NCBI RefSeq assembly: GCF_016862215.1
Contig: NZ_BOMN01000086.1
Location: forward strand, 1-64,000
Origin: Winogradskya humida
Lineage (GTDB): Bacteria; Actinomycetota; Actinomycetes; Mycobacteriales; Micromonosporaceae
Reading direction: 5' to 3'
Length of the DNA: 64,000 nucleotides
Shown here: one piece after another, positions 40,910 to 49,521 of the stretch
Numbering within the stretch: the stretch's first letter is position 1
How the letters are laid out: every line of letters begins with the position of its first letter
The notes under the pieces: generated by a model
The model's input: only the letters and a program-made list of their open reading frames with translations
What the model was told of the DNA's origin: nothing
The model's database searches: none
Made by a program: the position numbers and the translations under genes

Positions 40910-42178
40910 ATGCGCCGATCCGTAGTTCTGACGGCCGCCGCGGTTCTCGCGGCGGCCGGTTCGACTATCTATGTGGCGGCCTCGGCGAGCGCCGCCGTCG
41001 CGTGTTCCACCGCGTGGAGCAGCACCGCCGTCTACACGGGTGGCATGGCCGCCGCCCAGAACAGCCACAACTACACCGCCAAGTGGTGGACCCAGAACGA
41101 GAGCCCGGCCACGCACAGCGGCCAGTGGGACGTCTGGACCGACAACGGCGCATGCGAAGGCGGCGGCACGACCCCGCCGACAACCGCACCGCCCACGACG
41201 ACGCCCCCCACGACAACACCTCCGACCACCACGCCGCCCACGACGACCCCGCCGACCACTACGCCGCCCTCTTCGGGGACGCTGCCCAAGCACTTCGTCA
41301 CGGGCTACTGGCAGAACTTCGACAACCCGGCGAACGAGATCAAGCTGGCCGCGGTGCCCAGCACGTACGACCTCGTCGCGGTGGCGTTCGCGGATGCGAC
41401 CACCACGGCGGGTGCGGTCACATTCAGCATCGACCCGGGCCTGTCGTCGAGCGTCGGCGGCTACACGAACGAGCAGTTCAAGGCGGACGTGGCCACGCTG
41501 CACTCGCGCGGCAAGAAGGTCATCATCTCGGTCGGCGGGGAGAAGGGCTCGGTGGCGGTCGGTGACGCGACGGCCGCGACGAACTTCGCCAACTCGGTCT
41601 GGTCGCTGATGCAGACGTACGGCTTCGACGGCGTCGACATCGACCTGGAGAACGGGCTCAACCCGACGTACATGGGTCAGGCGCTACGCAGCCTGCGCAC
41701 CAAGGCCGGCGCGAACCTGATCATCACGATGGCGCCGCAGACGATCGACATGCAGAACCCGGCGGGCTCGTACTTCAAGCTCGCGCTGGACATCAAGGAC
41801 ATCCTCACGGTCGTCCACACCCAGTTCTACAACTCCGGCGCGATGCTCGGCTGCGACAACAACGCGGCGTACGGCCAGGGCTCGGTCAACTTCATCGTCG
41901 CGCTGGCCTGCATCCAGCTGGAGAGCGGCCTGCGCCCCGACCAGGTGGCGATCGGCCTCCCCGCCACCACCAGCGCGGCGGGCGGCGGCTACGTCTCGCC
42001 GGCCGTGGTCAACCAGGCGCTCGACTGTCTGGCACTCGGCACCAACTGCGGCACGTTCAAGCCCCCGCACACCTATCCCGGCCTGCGCGGCGCGATGACC
42101 TGGTCGATCAACTGGGACGTCACCGCCGGCAACGGCTGGGCCAACGCAGTCTCCCCCCACGTCCACGCCCTTCCCTGA
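40910..42178 (+). CDS. Secreted GH18 chitinase with N-terminal chitin-binding module (chitinase 2)
   Basis: This 422-aa protein has a signal peptide (MRRSVVLT ... ASASAA), a CBM5/12-type module (about 30-83) and a Thr/Pro repeat linker. Its GH18 barrel has DGVDIDLE (Glu247 as acid) and VVHTQFYNSG, characteristic of ChiC-like bacterial chitinases. ATG 40910 follows GGAAGG. The first codons and upstream element closely match chitinase 1, so both derive from a promoter-plus-signal duplication, though the catalytic domains differ. Chitinase 3 starts 15 bp after its stop, probably in the same operon. Confidence 0.96.
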   Translation: MRRSVVLTAAAVLAAAGSTIYVAASASAAVACSTAWSSTAVYTGGMAAAQNSHNYTAKWWTQNESPATHSGQWDVWTDNGACEGGGTTPPTTAPPTTTPPTTTPPTTTPPTTTPPTTTPPSSGTLPKHFVTGYWQNFDNPANEIKLAAVPSTYDLVAVAFADATTTAGAVTFSIDPGLSSSVGGYTNEQFKADVATLHSRGKKVIISVGGEKGSVAVGDATAATNFANSVWSLMQTYGFDGVDIDLENGLNPTYMGQALRSLRTKAGANLIITMAPQTIDMQNPAGSYFKLALDIKDILTVVHTQFYNSGAMLGCDNNAAYGQGSVNFIVALACIQLESGLRPDQVAIGLPATTSAAGGGYVSPAVVNQALDCLALGTNCGTFKPPHTYPGLRGAMTWSINWDVTAGNGWANAVSPHVHALP

Positions 42179-42193
42179 GCCGGAGCCATCCCC

Positions 42194-43390
42194 ATGAAAC
42201 TGAAGCGGAAACTCCTCGTCGGAATAGCCGTCGCCACGACGGCAGCCGCCACCGCGATCATCCCCATGACCGCCTCCAACGCCGCCGTCGCCTGCGTCAC
42301 GGCGTGGAGTTCCAGCGCGGTCTACACCGGTGGCCAGACCGCGTCGCAGAACGCCCACAACTACACGGCGAAGTGGTGGACCCAGAACGAGAGCCCGGCC
42401 ACGCACAGCGGCCAGTGGGACGTCTGGACCGACAACGGCGCCTGCGGTGGCGGCACCACCCCGCCGACCACGGCACCGCCCACGACCACGCCTCCCACGA
42501 CCACGCCGCCGTCGAGCGGCACCAAGATGGCGGCCGCGCCGTACATCTATCCTGGCTGGGGTAACCCGCCGGCGCCGTCGACCGTCATGAACGCCACCGG
42601 GATCCGCGCGTTCACTATGGCGTTCGTGCTGGCCAACGGGTGTAACCCGGTCTGGGACGGCGAGGGTGGCCTGACCGGCGGCGTGCACGCCAGCACCATC
42701 GCCGCGATCAAGGCCGCGGGCGGCAGCGTGGTGCCCTCGATCGGCGGCTGGAGCGGTAACAAGCTCGGCCCGAACTGCGCCACCCCGGAGCTGCTCGCCG
42801 GTGCGTACCAGAAGGTGATCGACGCCTTCGGCCTGCAGGCGATCGACATCGACATCGAGAACTCCGACGAGTTCGAGAACGCCGTCGTGCAGGACCGCAT
42901 CCTCGGCGCCCTCAAGATCGTCAAGCAGAAGAACCCGACCGTGAAGACGATCCTCACCTTCGGTACGTCGCCTACCGGCCCGAACTACTACGGCATCCGC
43001 CTGATCACGCAGGCCAAGGCGCTCGGCGCGAACATCGACATCTTCGCGCAGATGCCGTTCGACTTCGGCGGCACCGACATGTACGCCGCCACGGTCGGCG
43101 CCTCGGAGGGTCTGAAGAGCCAGCTCAAGACGACCTTCGGCTACACCGACGCGCAGGCGTACTCGCACATGGGCATCTCCGGCATGAACGGCCTCTCCGA
43201 CCAGCAGGAGCTGACCACCACGGACACCTGGACCCGGATCCGGGACTACGCGAAGACCAACAACTTCGCGCGCTTCACCTTCTGGTCGGTCAACCGGGAC
43301 CGTGGCTGCGCCGGCGGCGGCGTGGTCTCCGACTGCTCCGGCATCGCCCAGTCCGACTGGGAGTTCACCCGCATCAGCGCCGGTTTCTAA
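42194..43390 (+). CDS. Secreted GH18 chitinase-like enzyme with chitin-binding module (chitinase 3)
   Basis: This 398-aa protein has a signal peptide (MKLKRKLLVGIAVATTAAAT ...), the shared CBM5/12-type module (about 34-84), a short Thr/Pro linker and a GH18 catalytic domain of a different subgroup. Catalytic residues are in AIDIDIENSDE (Glu222, Asp220, Asp218); the first Asp of the classical DxxDxDxE is replaced by Gln215. MPFDFGGTDMYA and FTFWSVNRDRGC are typical of ChiD-like chitinases. It is co-transcribed with chitinase 2, giving two complementary activities. Confidence 0.93.
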   Translation: MKLKRKLLVGIAVATTAAATAIIPMTASNAAVACVTAWSSSAVYTGGQTASQNAHNYTAKWWTQNESPATHSGQWDVWTDNGACGGGTTPPTTAPPTTTPPTTTPPSSGTKMAAAPYIYPGWGNPPAPSTVMNATGIRAFTMAFVLANGCNPVWDGEGGLTGGVHASTIAAIKAAGGSVVPSIGGWSGNKLGPNCATPELLAGAYQKVIDAFGLQAIDIDIENSDEFENAVVQDRILGALKIVKQKNPTVKTILTFGTSPTGPNYYGIRLITQAKALGANIDIFAQMPFDFGGTDMYAATVGASEGLKSQLKTTFGYTDAQAYSHMGISGMNGLSDQQELTTTDTWTRIRDYAKTNNFARFTFWSVNRDRGCAGGGVVSDCSGIAQSDWEFTRISAGF

Positions 43391-43471
43391 ACGGGCTGTC
43401 CCTACCCGCGGCGGAAACAGATTGTAAAAACGGAACTTTGCTCGCAAGGGGTGACGTGCGGTCGTGGATCT

Positions 43472-44137
43472 CTACAGATCCGCGGCCGCGCGCCTGCGTT
43501 TGCGGACCTTCTTGGTCACCCAGCTGCCGATCGCGATGATGAAGAACGCCCAGATCGCGTAGTCGAACCAGTGGCTGTACTTCTCGACGTCCTGCCAGCG
43601 GGAGCCGAGGGCATACCCGGCGCCGACGAACAACGTGTTCCAGACGGCGCTGCCGATCGTGGTGAAGAGCGTGAAGAGCCCGAGGTTCATGTGGTTGGCC
43701 CCGGCCGGGATCGACACCAGGCTGCGGACCACGGGAGCCATCCGCCCGAAGAGCACCGCTGACTTCTCGTGCTTCTCGAACCAGCGGTCCGCGGTGTTGA
43801 GGTCGTCCGCGTCGACCAGCGGGATCCGGTCGAGCCAGCGGCGCAGCCGTTCCTCGCCGAGAGCGTGGCCCAGCCAGTAGAGCGCGAGCGCGCCGACCAC
43901 CGACCCGGCTGTCGCGGCGATCGTGACGAGGACCAGGTCGACCCGGCCCTCGCTGGCCAGGAAGCCGGCCATGGAGAGCACGATCTCGCTGGGGATCGGC
44001 GGGATCAGATTTTCCAGCGCCACGAGCAGGCCGACACCCAGCGCCCCGAGCGACTCGATCACGGACGCGACCCAGCCGGTCAGACCGCTGAGCCGGCTCA
44101 GATCGGTTTCGGCCGCCAGGGGGTACGGCTCACTCAT
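43472..44137 (-). CDS. DedA-family membrane protein
   Basis: This 221-aa integral membrane protein shows ALENLIPPIPSEIVLSMAGF and GRMAPVVRSLVSIPAGANHM, the two re-entrant signature regions of DedA/SNARE-associated proteins. These are lipid-linked carrier transporters or scramblases that support envelope homeostasis. About five hydrophobic helices are visible, and the C-terminus is basic (KKVRKRRRAAADL). ATG 44137 has AAGGAG upstream. It is divergent from the 44249 gene. Confidence 0.92.
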   Translation of the reverse strand: MSEPYPLAAETDLSRLSGLTGWVASVIESLGALGVGLLVALENLIPPIPSEIVLSMAGFLASEGRVDLVLVTIAATAGSVVGALALYWLGHALGEERLRRWLDRIPLVDADDLNTADRWFEKHEKSAVLFGRMAPVVRSLVSIPAGANHMNLGLFTLFTTIGSAVWNTLFVGAGYALGSRWQDVEKYSHWFDYAIWAFFIIAIGSWVTKKVRKRRRAAADL

Positions 44138-44218
44138 CGGCACTCCTTGCTCAGTGGAGGGGCTGGTCGAGGGGTTCAGGTCTGGTACCCGATCACCAGA
44201 GTACGAACCATCTCGCGT

Positions 44219-44239
44219 ATATACCCATGACCGGTATAT
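44219..44239. promoter_or_regulatory. Inverted repeat ATATACC-N7-GGTATAT (PadR-like operator)
   Basis: A perfect 7-bp inverted repeat with a 7-nt spacer lies 10 bp before the ATG at 44249, in the divergent region with dedA. Membrane proteins of the 44249 type are often preceded by a padR gene, which is missing here. The pattern fits the PadR operator style, but assignment is tentative. Confidence 0.45.
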
Positions 44240-44248
44240 GCTCGCCGC

Positions 44249-45232
44249 ATGACCGCTCTGGAGACCCGCTACCGGCGGCTGCTCGCGATCTACCCCGCCG
44301 GGCACCGCCACGAGTACGGCGACGAGATGGTCGGCGTTCTCATGTCCGGCGCCCGTCCCGGACAGCGCCGGCCGAGCCTGCCCGACATCGCCGACGTGCT
44401 CCGCAACGGCCTGATCGTCCGGCTGCTCGGCGCGCCCTCGGCCGGCCCGGACCTGGGCCGTCGTGATGCCGCCGTCGTCGCTGCCCTGTTCGGCTCGTTC
44501 GTGCTGGCGGTCGTCCCGCTGCGCCGGATCGCCTGGCCGATGTCCTGGCTCGCCTCCGCGGACGAGCACAGCTTCCCGGGCGCCTACATGGTGGTCCAAT
44601 CGACCGACCTGCTGCTGCGCTCGCTCGGGTGGATCCTCGTCGCTGCGGCGCTGACCCTCGGCTGGCGCTGGATCGCCGTCGCTCTGGCCGTGCTCGCCGG
44701 CCTCCTGGAGATATCGGTGCTCGCGTTCGCCGACGGTGGCACGCCACGCTGGCTCGCGTCCGGCTGGCTGCTGGTGGCCGTTCCGGCGCTGGTGGGGCTG
44801 CTGGCGTACGCAACCCGTGGTCGACGCCCGGCCCGGATCCTCGGCCGCCGCGGTGTCACCCGGCTGTCCACCGGAGTGTTCCTGGCGGGGATGTCCGGGG
44901 GCGTGTCCTACCTCGTGGCGCTTGACGGCGTACGGTCCGCAGTATCTGTGCCTTTGTTTCTCGCGGGGGTTTTCCTCACCGGCAGCGCCCTGTGGCGGGC
45001 CGACGCGGAGGTTCGCCCGGCCCTCGGCGTCATGCTGGCCGGCCTCGCGGCGATCGCGGCCGGGCAGCCGCTCCTGGAGGACGCGGTCGACATGTCGGCA
45101 CGCAGCACGGTCACCAGCGGTGTCGCCGGATCGGCCGCGTTCTACCTGCTGGCCCTGCCCGCCGTGATCACCGCGCTGGCCACGCTCCCGCTGATCTGGC
45201 CAGGTAGAAGGACGCTGGCACGCAGCCGGTAA
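44249..45232 (+). CDS. Multi-pass membrane protein of unknown function
   Basis: This 327-aa protein has an N-terminal cytoplasmic segment LETRYRRLLAIYPAGHRHEY followed by about eight hydrophobic helices. The N-terminal motif recurs in actinobacterial membrane proteins encoded next to PadR regulators. No catalytic motif is present. It is followed after 12 bp by the 45245 gene, so 44249-46557 may be one operon. An inverted repeat overlaps its promoter region. Confidence 0.75.
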   Translation: MTALETRYRRLLAIYPAGHRHEYGDEMVGVLMSGARPGQRRPSLPDIADVLRNGLIVRLLGAPSAGPDLGRRDAAVVAALFGSFVLAVVPLRRIAWPMSWLASADEHSFPGAYMVVQSTDLLLRSLGWILVAAALTLGWRWIAVALAVLAGLLEISVLAFADGGTPRWLASGWLLVAVPALVGLLAYATRGRRPARILGRRGVTRLSTGVFLAGMSGGVSYLVALDGVRSAVSVPLFLAGVFLTGSALWRADAEVRPALGVMLAGLAAIAAGQPLLEDAVDMSARSTVTSGVAGSAAFYLLALPAVITALATLPLIWPGRRTLARSR

Positions 45233-45244
45233 GTTTCGGGGACG

Positions 45245-45688
45245 ATGGAAGAGACATTGAGCCCGCGGGGCCGCACGATCCGGGTCGTGGTGACCGCGCT
45301 CGGGGCGTTGCTGCTGCTGATCGGCACCCTGTGGGGTCAGGACGACGATTTCCCGTTCGGCCCGTTCCGGATGTATTCGACCGCGCCCGACCCGAACGCG
45401 GACGCCCCGGACACCCGGCTGGAGGGCGTCGACACCACCGGGCGCACGATCGAGCTGAACGAGTCCAACAGCGGGTTGCGCCGGGCCGAGATCGAGGGCC
45501 AGCAGCAGGAGTACGTCGACGACCCGAGCCGGTTGCAGCAGGTGGCGATCGCGTACGCGGACAAGAGCCCCGATGCCCCGCCGCTGGCCACCGTCGAGAT
45601 CGTCGTCCACTGGGTGGGCATCGAGCATGCCCGGCCGACCGGTGAGTCGCACGACGAGGTCGTCGCGCACTGGACGGTGACCCGATGA
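45245..45688 (+). CDS. Predicted secreted or membrane-anchored partner of the HTTM protein
   Basis: This 147-aa protein has one N-terminal hydrophobic helix (RVVVTALGALLLLIGTLWG, about 13-31) and then an extracytoplasmic region with FPFGPFRMYS and acidic beta-rich sequence. It has no cysteine and no known domain. It is coupled by ATGA (45685-45688) to the HTTM gene, so the two probably act together. Function unknown. Confidence 0.7.
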   Translation: MEETLSPRGRTIRVVVTALGALLLLIGTLWGQDDDFPFGPFRMYSTAPDPNADAPDTRLEGVDTTGRTIELNESNSGLRRAEIEGQQQEYVDDPSRLQQVAIAYADKSPDAPPLATVEIVVHWVGIEHARPTGESHDEVVAHWTVTR

Positions 45689-46557
45689 ACCGCATCGCGG
45701 CCTGGCTGACCGAGGCGGTGCCGCGCGGGCGGATCGCGGCGTTCCGGACGCTGGTCTATCTCTTCGTCGCCGGTGACCTGGTCATCTTCACGCCGTGGGT
45801 GCGCAACCACGCCAGCACCCCGGGCGACCTCTACCAGCCGCTGCTCGTGGGCCGGCTGCTGCACCTGCCGACCCCGACACCTCTGCTCGTACACACCATC
45901 TTCTGGGTGTTGATCGTGCTGGCGCTCGCCGCCGCGACCGGGCGTGCTCCGCGCCTGCTCGGCTGGACCGTCTTCGCGCTCTACTTCGAGTGGATGGTCA
46001 TCGCGATGAGCTACGGCAAGGTCGACCACGACCGGGTCGGGCTGCTGGTCGCGCTCGCGGCACTGCCCACTGCCGGTCGGGCGAGACACGGCGATCCCAC
46101 GCGTACGCAGGCCGGCGGCTGGGCGTTGCGGGTCACCCAGATAGCGGCCATCTGCACGTACTTCCTGGCCGCCTGGGCCAAGGTCCGCTTCGGTGGCCTC
46201 GACTGGGTGACGAGCTCGGTGCTGGCCCGCGCGATCATCCGCCGCGGCACCGACCTCGCCGACCTCATCGCCGGCGTCCCGTACCTGCTGATTCTCGCCC
46301 AGATCGGGATCATGGTCTTCGAGCTGAGCAGCCCGGCGATCTTCTTCCTCACACCCCGCCGGCGCAACTGGATGGTCGCGTTCTTCTACTCGTTCCACGT
46401 GGCCACGTTCGCCACCATCACGATCTCGTTCGCGCCGCACCTGGCGGCCCTCGCGAGCTTCCTGTCGCTGGAGAAGATCCGCCCTGTGGCATGGACCAGG
46501 GGTTTCCTGAACCGCCGTCGCGGTCATGTAAGGGGGCATGAGCGACCGGTGGTATGA
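45685..46557 (+). CDS. HTTM-like multi-pass membrane protein
   Basis: This 290-aa protein has about six to eight hydrophobic helices and resembles the HTTM (horizontally transferred transmembrane) family related to vitamin K-dependent gamma-carboxylases. Seen are FRTLVYLFVAGDLVIFTPW at the N-terminus, WMVIAMSYGKVDHDRVGL and YFLAAWAKVRFGG. The carboxylase domain is absent. Its 3' end overlaps the GH13 gene start by 20 bp, and it is coupled to the small partner upstream. Confidence 0.75.
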   Translation: MNRIAAWLTEAVPRGRIAAFRTLVYLFVAGDLVIFTPWVRNHASTPGDLYQPLLVGRLLHLPTPTPLLVHTIFWVLIVLALAAATGRAPRLLGWTVFALYFEWMVIAMSYGKVDHDRVGLLVALAALPTAGRARHGDPTRTQAGGWALRVTQIAAICTYFLAAWAKVRFGGLDWVTSSVLARAIIRRGTDLADLIAGVPYLLILAQIGIMVFELSSPAIFFLTPRRRNWMVAFFYSFHVATFATITISFAPHLAALASFLSLEKIRPVAWTRGFLNRRRGHVRGHERPVV

Positions 46558-48178
46558 GAAGGCCGTCATTTATTGCCTCGACCTCGACACGTACGCGGAT
46601 TCCAACGGTGACGGTGTCGGTGACATCCGTGGGCTGATCGGACGGCTGGACTACCTGGCCCGCCTGGGGATCACCTGCCTCTGGCTCAATCCGATCCACC
46701 CGACGCCGAACCGCGACGACGGGTACGACGTCGCAGACTTCTACAACGTCGACCCGCGCCTGGGTAACCTCGGCGACTTCGCGGAGTTGCTGCACCAGGC
46801 CGGTAACCGGGGCATCAAGGTCATCATCGACCTCGTGGTGAACCACACGTCGGACCAGCACCCGTGGTTCCAGTCGGCGCGGTCGTCGCCCGAATCCGCG
46901 TACCACGACTGGTATGTCTGGTCCGAGAGCCAGCCGTCCGACCGCCACCAGGGCATGGTCTTCCCGGGTGAGCAGAACGAGACCTGGAGCTACGACCGCA
47001 CCGCCAAGAAGTGGTTCTACCACCGCTTCTACAAGTTCCAGCCGGACCTGAACATCAACAACCCGCAGGTCCGCGAGGAGATCAAGAAGATCTGCGCGTT
47101 CTGGCTGCAGCTGGGCGTCGCCGGGTTCCGGATGGACGCCGTGCCGTTCATCATCGAGGAGACCCAGCCGGGCAACCCCAACCCGCCCAAGGACCTGGAC
47201 TTTCTGACCGATCTGCGCCAGCACGTGCAGTGGCGCAAGGCCGACGCGGTGCTGCTCGCCGAGGCCAATGTGGAGCCCGACCAGCTCAAGCACTTCTTCG
47301 GTGACGACGGCGGTTCGGCCAACCGGATCCACATGCTGTTCGACTTCATGCTCAACGGCCGGCTGATGCTCGCGCTGGCCCGTCGGCACCCCGAGGTCAT
47401 CATCGACGCGCTGCAGGACACCCCGAAGCTGCCGTCCGGTGCCCAGTGGGCGACGTTCCTGCGCAACCACGACGAGGTGGACCTCTCCCGGCTCACCGTC
47501 GAGCAGCGCGACGAGGTCTTCGAGCAGTTCGGTCCCGACGAGAGCATGCAGCTGTACGGCCGGGGCATCCGGCGCCGGCTCGCCCCGATGCTGGGTGGTG
47601 AGCGCAGGCGGATCGAGCTCGCTTACGCGCTGCAGTTCAGCCTGCGGGGCACGCCGGTCATCCGCTACGGCGAGGAGATCGGGATGGGTGACGACCTCAC
47701 CCAGGAGGGCCGCAATGCCATCCGTACGCCGATGCAGTGGTCGTCGCTGCCCAACGGCGGTTTCTCGACGTCCGACACCCTCGTGCGCCCGGTCGTGTCG
47801 GACCCCGAGTACGGCTACGAGAAGATCAACGTCACGCTCCAGCGTCACGATCCGCAGTCGCTGCTGTCCTGGTTCGAGCGCATGATCCGTACGCTCCGCG
47901 AGGCCCCCGAGGTCGGCAGCGGCACCTGCAAGAACGTCGACGTGCCGGTGCCCTCGGGCGTGCTGGTGCACCGGGCGGACGCCGAGACCGGGACCATGGT
48001 CTTCATCCACAACCTCGGGGAGTCCGAGGGAGTGGTCGACCTGAGCAGCCTGGAGCCCGAGGCGGAGTTCCCCAACGACGTGCTCGCCGACCAGAAATAC
48101 CCCGATCTGGGCAAGCTCGACGCCCTGCCGATCGGCGGGTACGGATACCGCTGGATCCGGCTCAAGCGCCACCCCTGA
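46538..48178 (+). CDS. GH13 alpha-amylase family enzyme (trehalose synthase-like)
   Basis: This 546-aa cytoplasmic glucanotransferase or hydrolase has the conserved GH13 regions DLVVNHTS, GFRMDAVPF (nucleophile Asp200), LLAEANVEP (acid Glu242) and FLRNHDEVDL (Asp312). The N-terminal VIYCLDLDTYADSNGDGVGD is characteristic of trehalose synthase and relatives. A C-terminal beta domain ends the protein. It lacks the maltokinase fusion seen in some TreS. Maltose-trehalose interconversion is likely but not certain. ATG 46538 has AGGGGG upstream. Confidence 0.9.
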   Translation: MSDRWYEKAVIYCLDLDTYADSNGDGVGDIRGLIGRLDYLARLGITCLWLNPIHPTPNRDDGYDVADFYNVDPRLGNLGDFAELLHQAGNRGIKVIIDLVVNHTSDQHPWFQSARSSPESAYHDWYVWSESQPSDRHQGMVFPGEQNETWSYDRTAKKWFYHRFYKFQPDLNINNPQVREEIKKICAFWLQLGVAGFRMDAVPFIIEETQPGNPNPPKDLDFLTDLRQHVQWRKADAVLLAEANVEPDQLKHFFGDDGGSANRIHMLFDFMLNGRLMLALARRHPEVIIDALQDTPKLPSGAQWATFLRNHDEVDLSRLTVEQRDEVFEQFGPDESMQLYGRGIRRRLAPMLGGERRRIELAYALQFSLRGTPVIRYGEEIGMGDDLTQEGRNAIRTPMQWSSLPNGGFSTSDTLVRPVVSDPEYGYEKINVTLQRHDPQSLLSWFERMIRTLREAPEVGSGTCKNVDVPVPSGVLVHRADAETGTMVFIHNLGESEGVVDLSSLEPEAEFPNDVLADQKYPDLGKLDALPIGGYGYRWIRLKRHP

Positions 48179-48217
48179 GATGTTGCACTGCTAGTGAAAT
48201 AAATCGCTCGCGGCACT

Positions 48218-48248
48218 GTTAACCGACCGGTAACACCTGGGTTAGAGT
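48218..48248 (+). promoter_or_regulatory. Candidate promoter with overlapping inverted repeat for the FabG-like gene
   Basis: TTAACC (48219-48224) and TAGAGT (48243-48248) are spaced 18 bp apart and could be -35 and -10. The -35 lies in TGTTAACCGACCGGTAACA, an interrupted inverted repeat with TGTTA/TAACA ends, which resembles TetR-family operators of fatty-acid genes. The start codon is 39 bp downstream. Confidence 0.4.
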
Positions 48249-48287
48249 CGGCCGACCGATCAATTTGATCTGCGGGAGGCCACGAAC

Positions 48288-49046
48288 ATGACCCAGCCGA
48301 GTCGGGTAGCGATCGTCACCGGTGCCGCACGGGGGATCGGGGAGGCGACCGCCCGCAAGCTCGCAGCAGACGGGCTTGCCGTGGCGGTCGTCGACCTCGA
48401 CGAGGGTGCCTGCGCCAACACGGTCACCGAGATCCACGACGCCGGTGGCACCGCCCTGGCCGTCGGCGCCGACGTGTCCGATCCGGCCCAGGTCACCGCC
48501 GCCGTCGAGAAGGTCGTCGCCGAGCTCGGCGCGCCCACGGTGCTGGTCAACAACGCCGGCGTGCTCCGCGACAACCTGCTCTTCAAGATGAGCGACGACG
48601 ACTGGGAAACCGTGATCGCGGTCCACCTGCGCGGCGCGTTCCTGTTCAGCCGGGCCGTGCAGAAACACATGGTCGACGCCGGGTGGGGCCGCATCGTCAG
48701 CCTCTCCAGCACGTCCGCGCTCGGCAACCGGGGCCAGGCCAACTACGCCGCGGCCAAGGCCGGTCTGCAGGGCTTCACGAAGACCCTCGCCATCGAGCTC
48801 GGCCGTTACGGCGTCACCGCCAACGCGGTCGCGCCCGGCTTCATCGTGACCGATATGACCGCCGCGACGGCCGCCCGCGTCGGTGTCGATTTCGCCGACT
48901 TCCAGAAGGCCGCGATCGCTCAGATCCCGGTCGCGCGGGCCGGGCGCCCCGAAGACGTCGCGAACACCGTATCCTTCCTGGTCAGTGAAGGCGCCGGGTT
49001 CGTGTCGGGCCAGGTCATCTATGTGGCAGGTGGCCCGCGCGCCTGA
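48288..49046 (+). CDS. fabG: 3-oxoacyl-ACP reductase-like short-chain dehydrogenase
   Basis: This 252-aa NAD(P)H-dependent SDR has cofactor motif VTGAARGIGEA (about 11-21), NNAGV, the catalytic Ser (SLSSTSALG), and YAAAKAG with Tyr and Lys of YxxxK. The C-terminal QVIYVAGGPRA matches FabG-type proteins. A stand-alone location and an operator-like inverted repeat suggest a role in beta-oxidation or a specialised reduction rather than core fatty-acid synthesis. The substrate is unproven. GGGAGG precedes ATG 48288. Confidence 0.9.
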   Translation: MTQPSRVAIVTGAARGIGEATARKLAADGLAVAVVDLDEGACANTVTEIHDAGGTALAVGADVSDPAQVTAAVEKVVAELGAPTVLVNNAGVLRDNLLFKMSDDDWETVIAVHLRGAFLFSRAVQKHMVDAGWGRIVSLSSTSALGNRGQANYAAAKAGLQGFTKTLAIELGRYGVTANAVAPGFIVTDMTAATAARVGVDFADFQKAAIAQIPVARAGRPEDVANTVSFLVSEGAGFVSGQVIYVAGGPRA

Positions 49047-49116
49047 CGGGGGTGTTGATCCGGGTCGCTACAAAGGAATGGGCGACCCGGACCACGAAAG
49101 GGTGGAGAAGCCGACT

Positions 49117-49518
49117 GTGAACCGACGGATGACCTCGCGAAGCGTGTCGCTGACCAGCACTTTTCTGCTGCTCGCCGCGGGTGGCGCGGCGGCGTGCGAC
49201 AACGGCAACAAGTATCACGACGAGGGCTTCTACTGCGCGGACGCGAACGGCGTGATCGTCGACGAGGACTACTGCGACGACAACTATCACGGCAGCGGTG
49301 GCGGCGGCGGATTCTTCATCTGGCACTCGTCCGGATACCGGTCCGGCTATCCGATCGGTTCCCGGCTGCCGTCGGGCGGCTCCAAGTTCGCCTACAACGA
49401 CGCGGCCGCCCGGCGCTCCTTCGGCCTGCCGTCCACCGGCAAGGTCGGCAACGGCACGGTGAAGACCAGCGTCGTCGGCAAGGGCGGCAGCGGCACCACC
49501 AGCAAGTCGGGAAGCTGA
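49117..49518 (+). CDS. Small lipoprotein paired with the YgiC-like ligase
   Basis: This 133-aa protein starts at GTG (GGAGAAG six bases upstream). The signal peptide ends in a lipobox-like AAAC (about residue 27), then YCADANGVIVDEDYCDD. A Gly/Ser-rich region with HSSGYRSGYPIGSRLPSGGS and a low-complexity tail follow. The gene order lipoprotein-then-ATP-grasp mirrors enterobacterial ygiB-ygiC, and YgiB is likewise a Cys-containing surface protein, but sequence similarity is only suggestive. Confidence 0.7.
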   Translation: MNRRMTSRSVSLTSTFLLLAAGGAAACDNGNKYHDEGFYCADANGVIVDEDYCDDNYHGSGGGGGFFIWHSSGYRSGYPIGSRLPSGGSKFAYNDAAARRSFGLPSTGKVGNGTVKTSVVGKGGSGTTSKSGS

Positions 49519-49521
49519 CCC

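Noticed and set aside
44138..45670. Long N-terminal extension of DedA on the - strand
   Set aside because: It is antisense to the 44249 and 45245 genes; the DedA start at 44137 has a good ribosome site.
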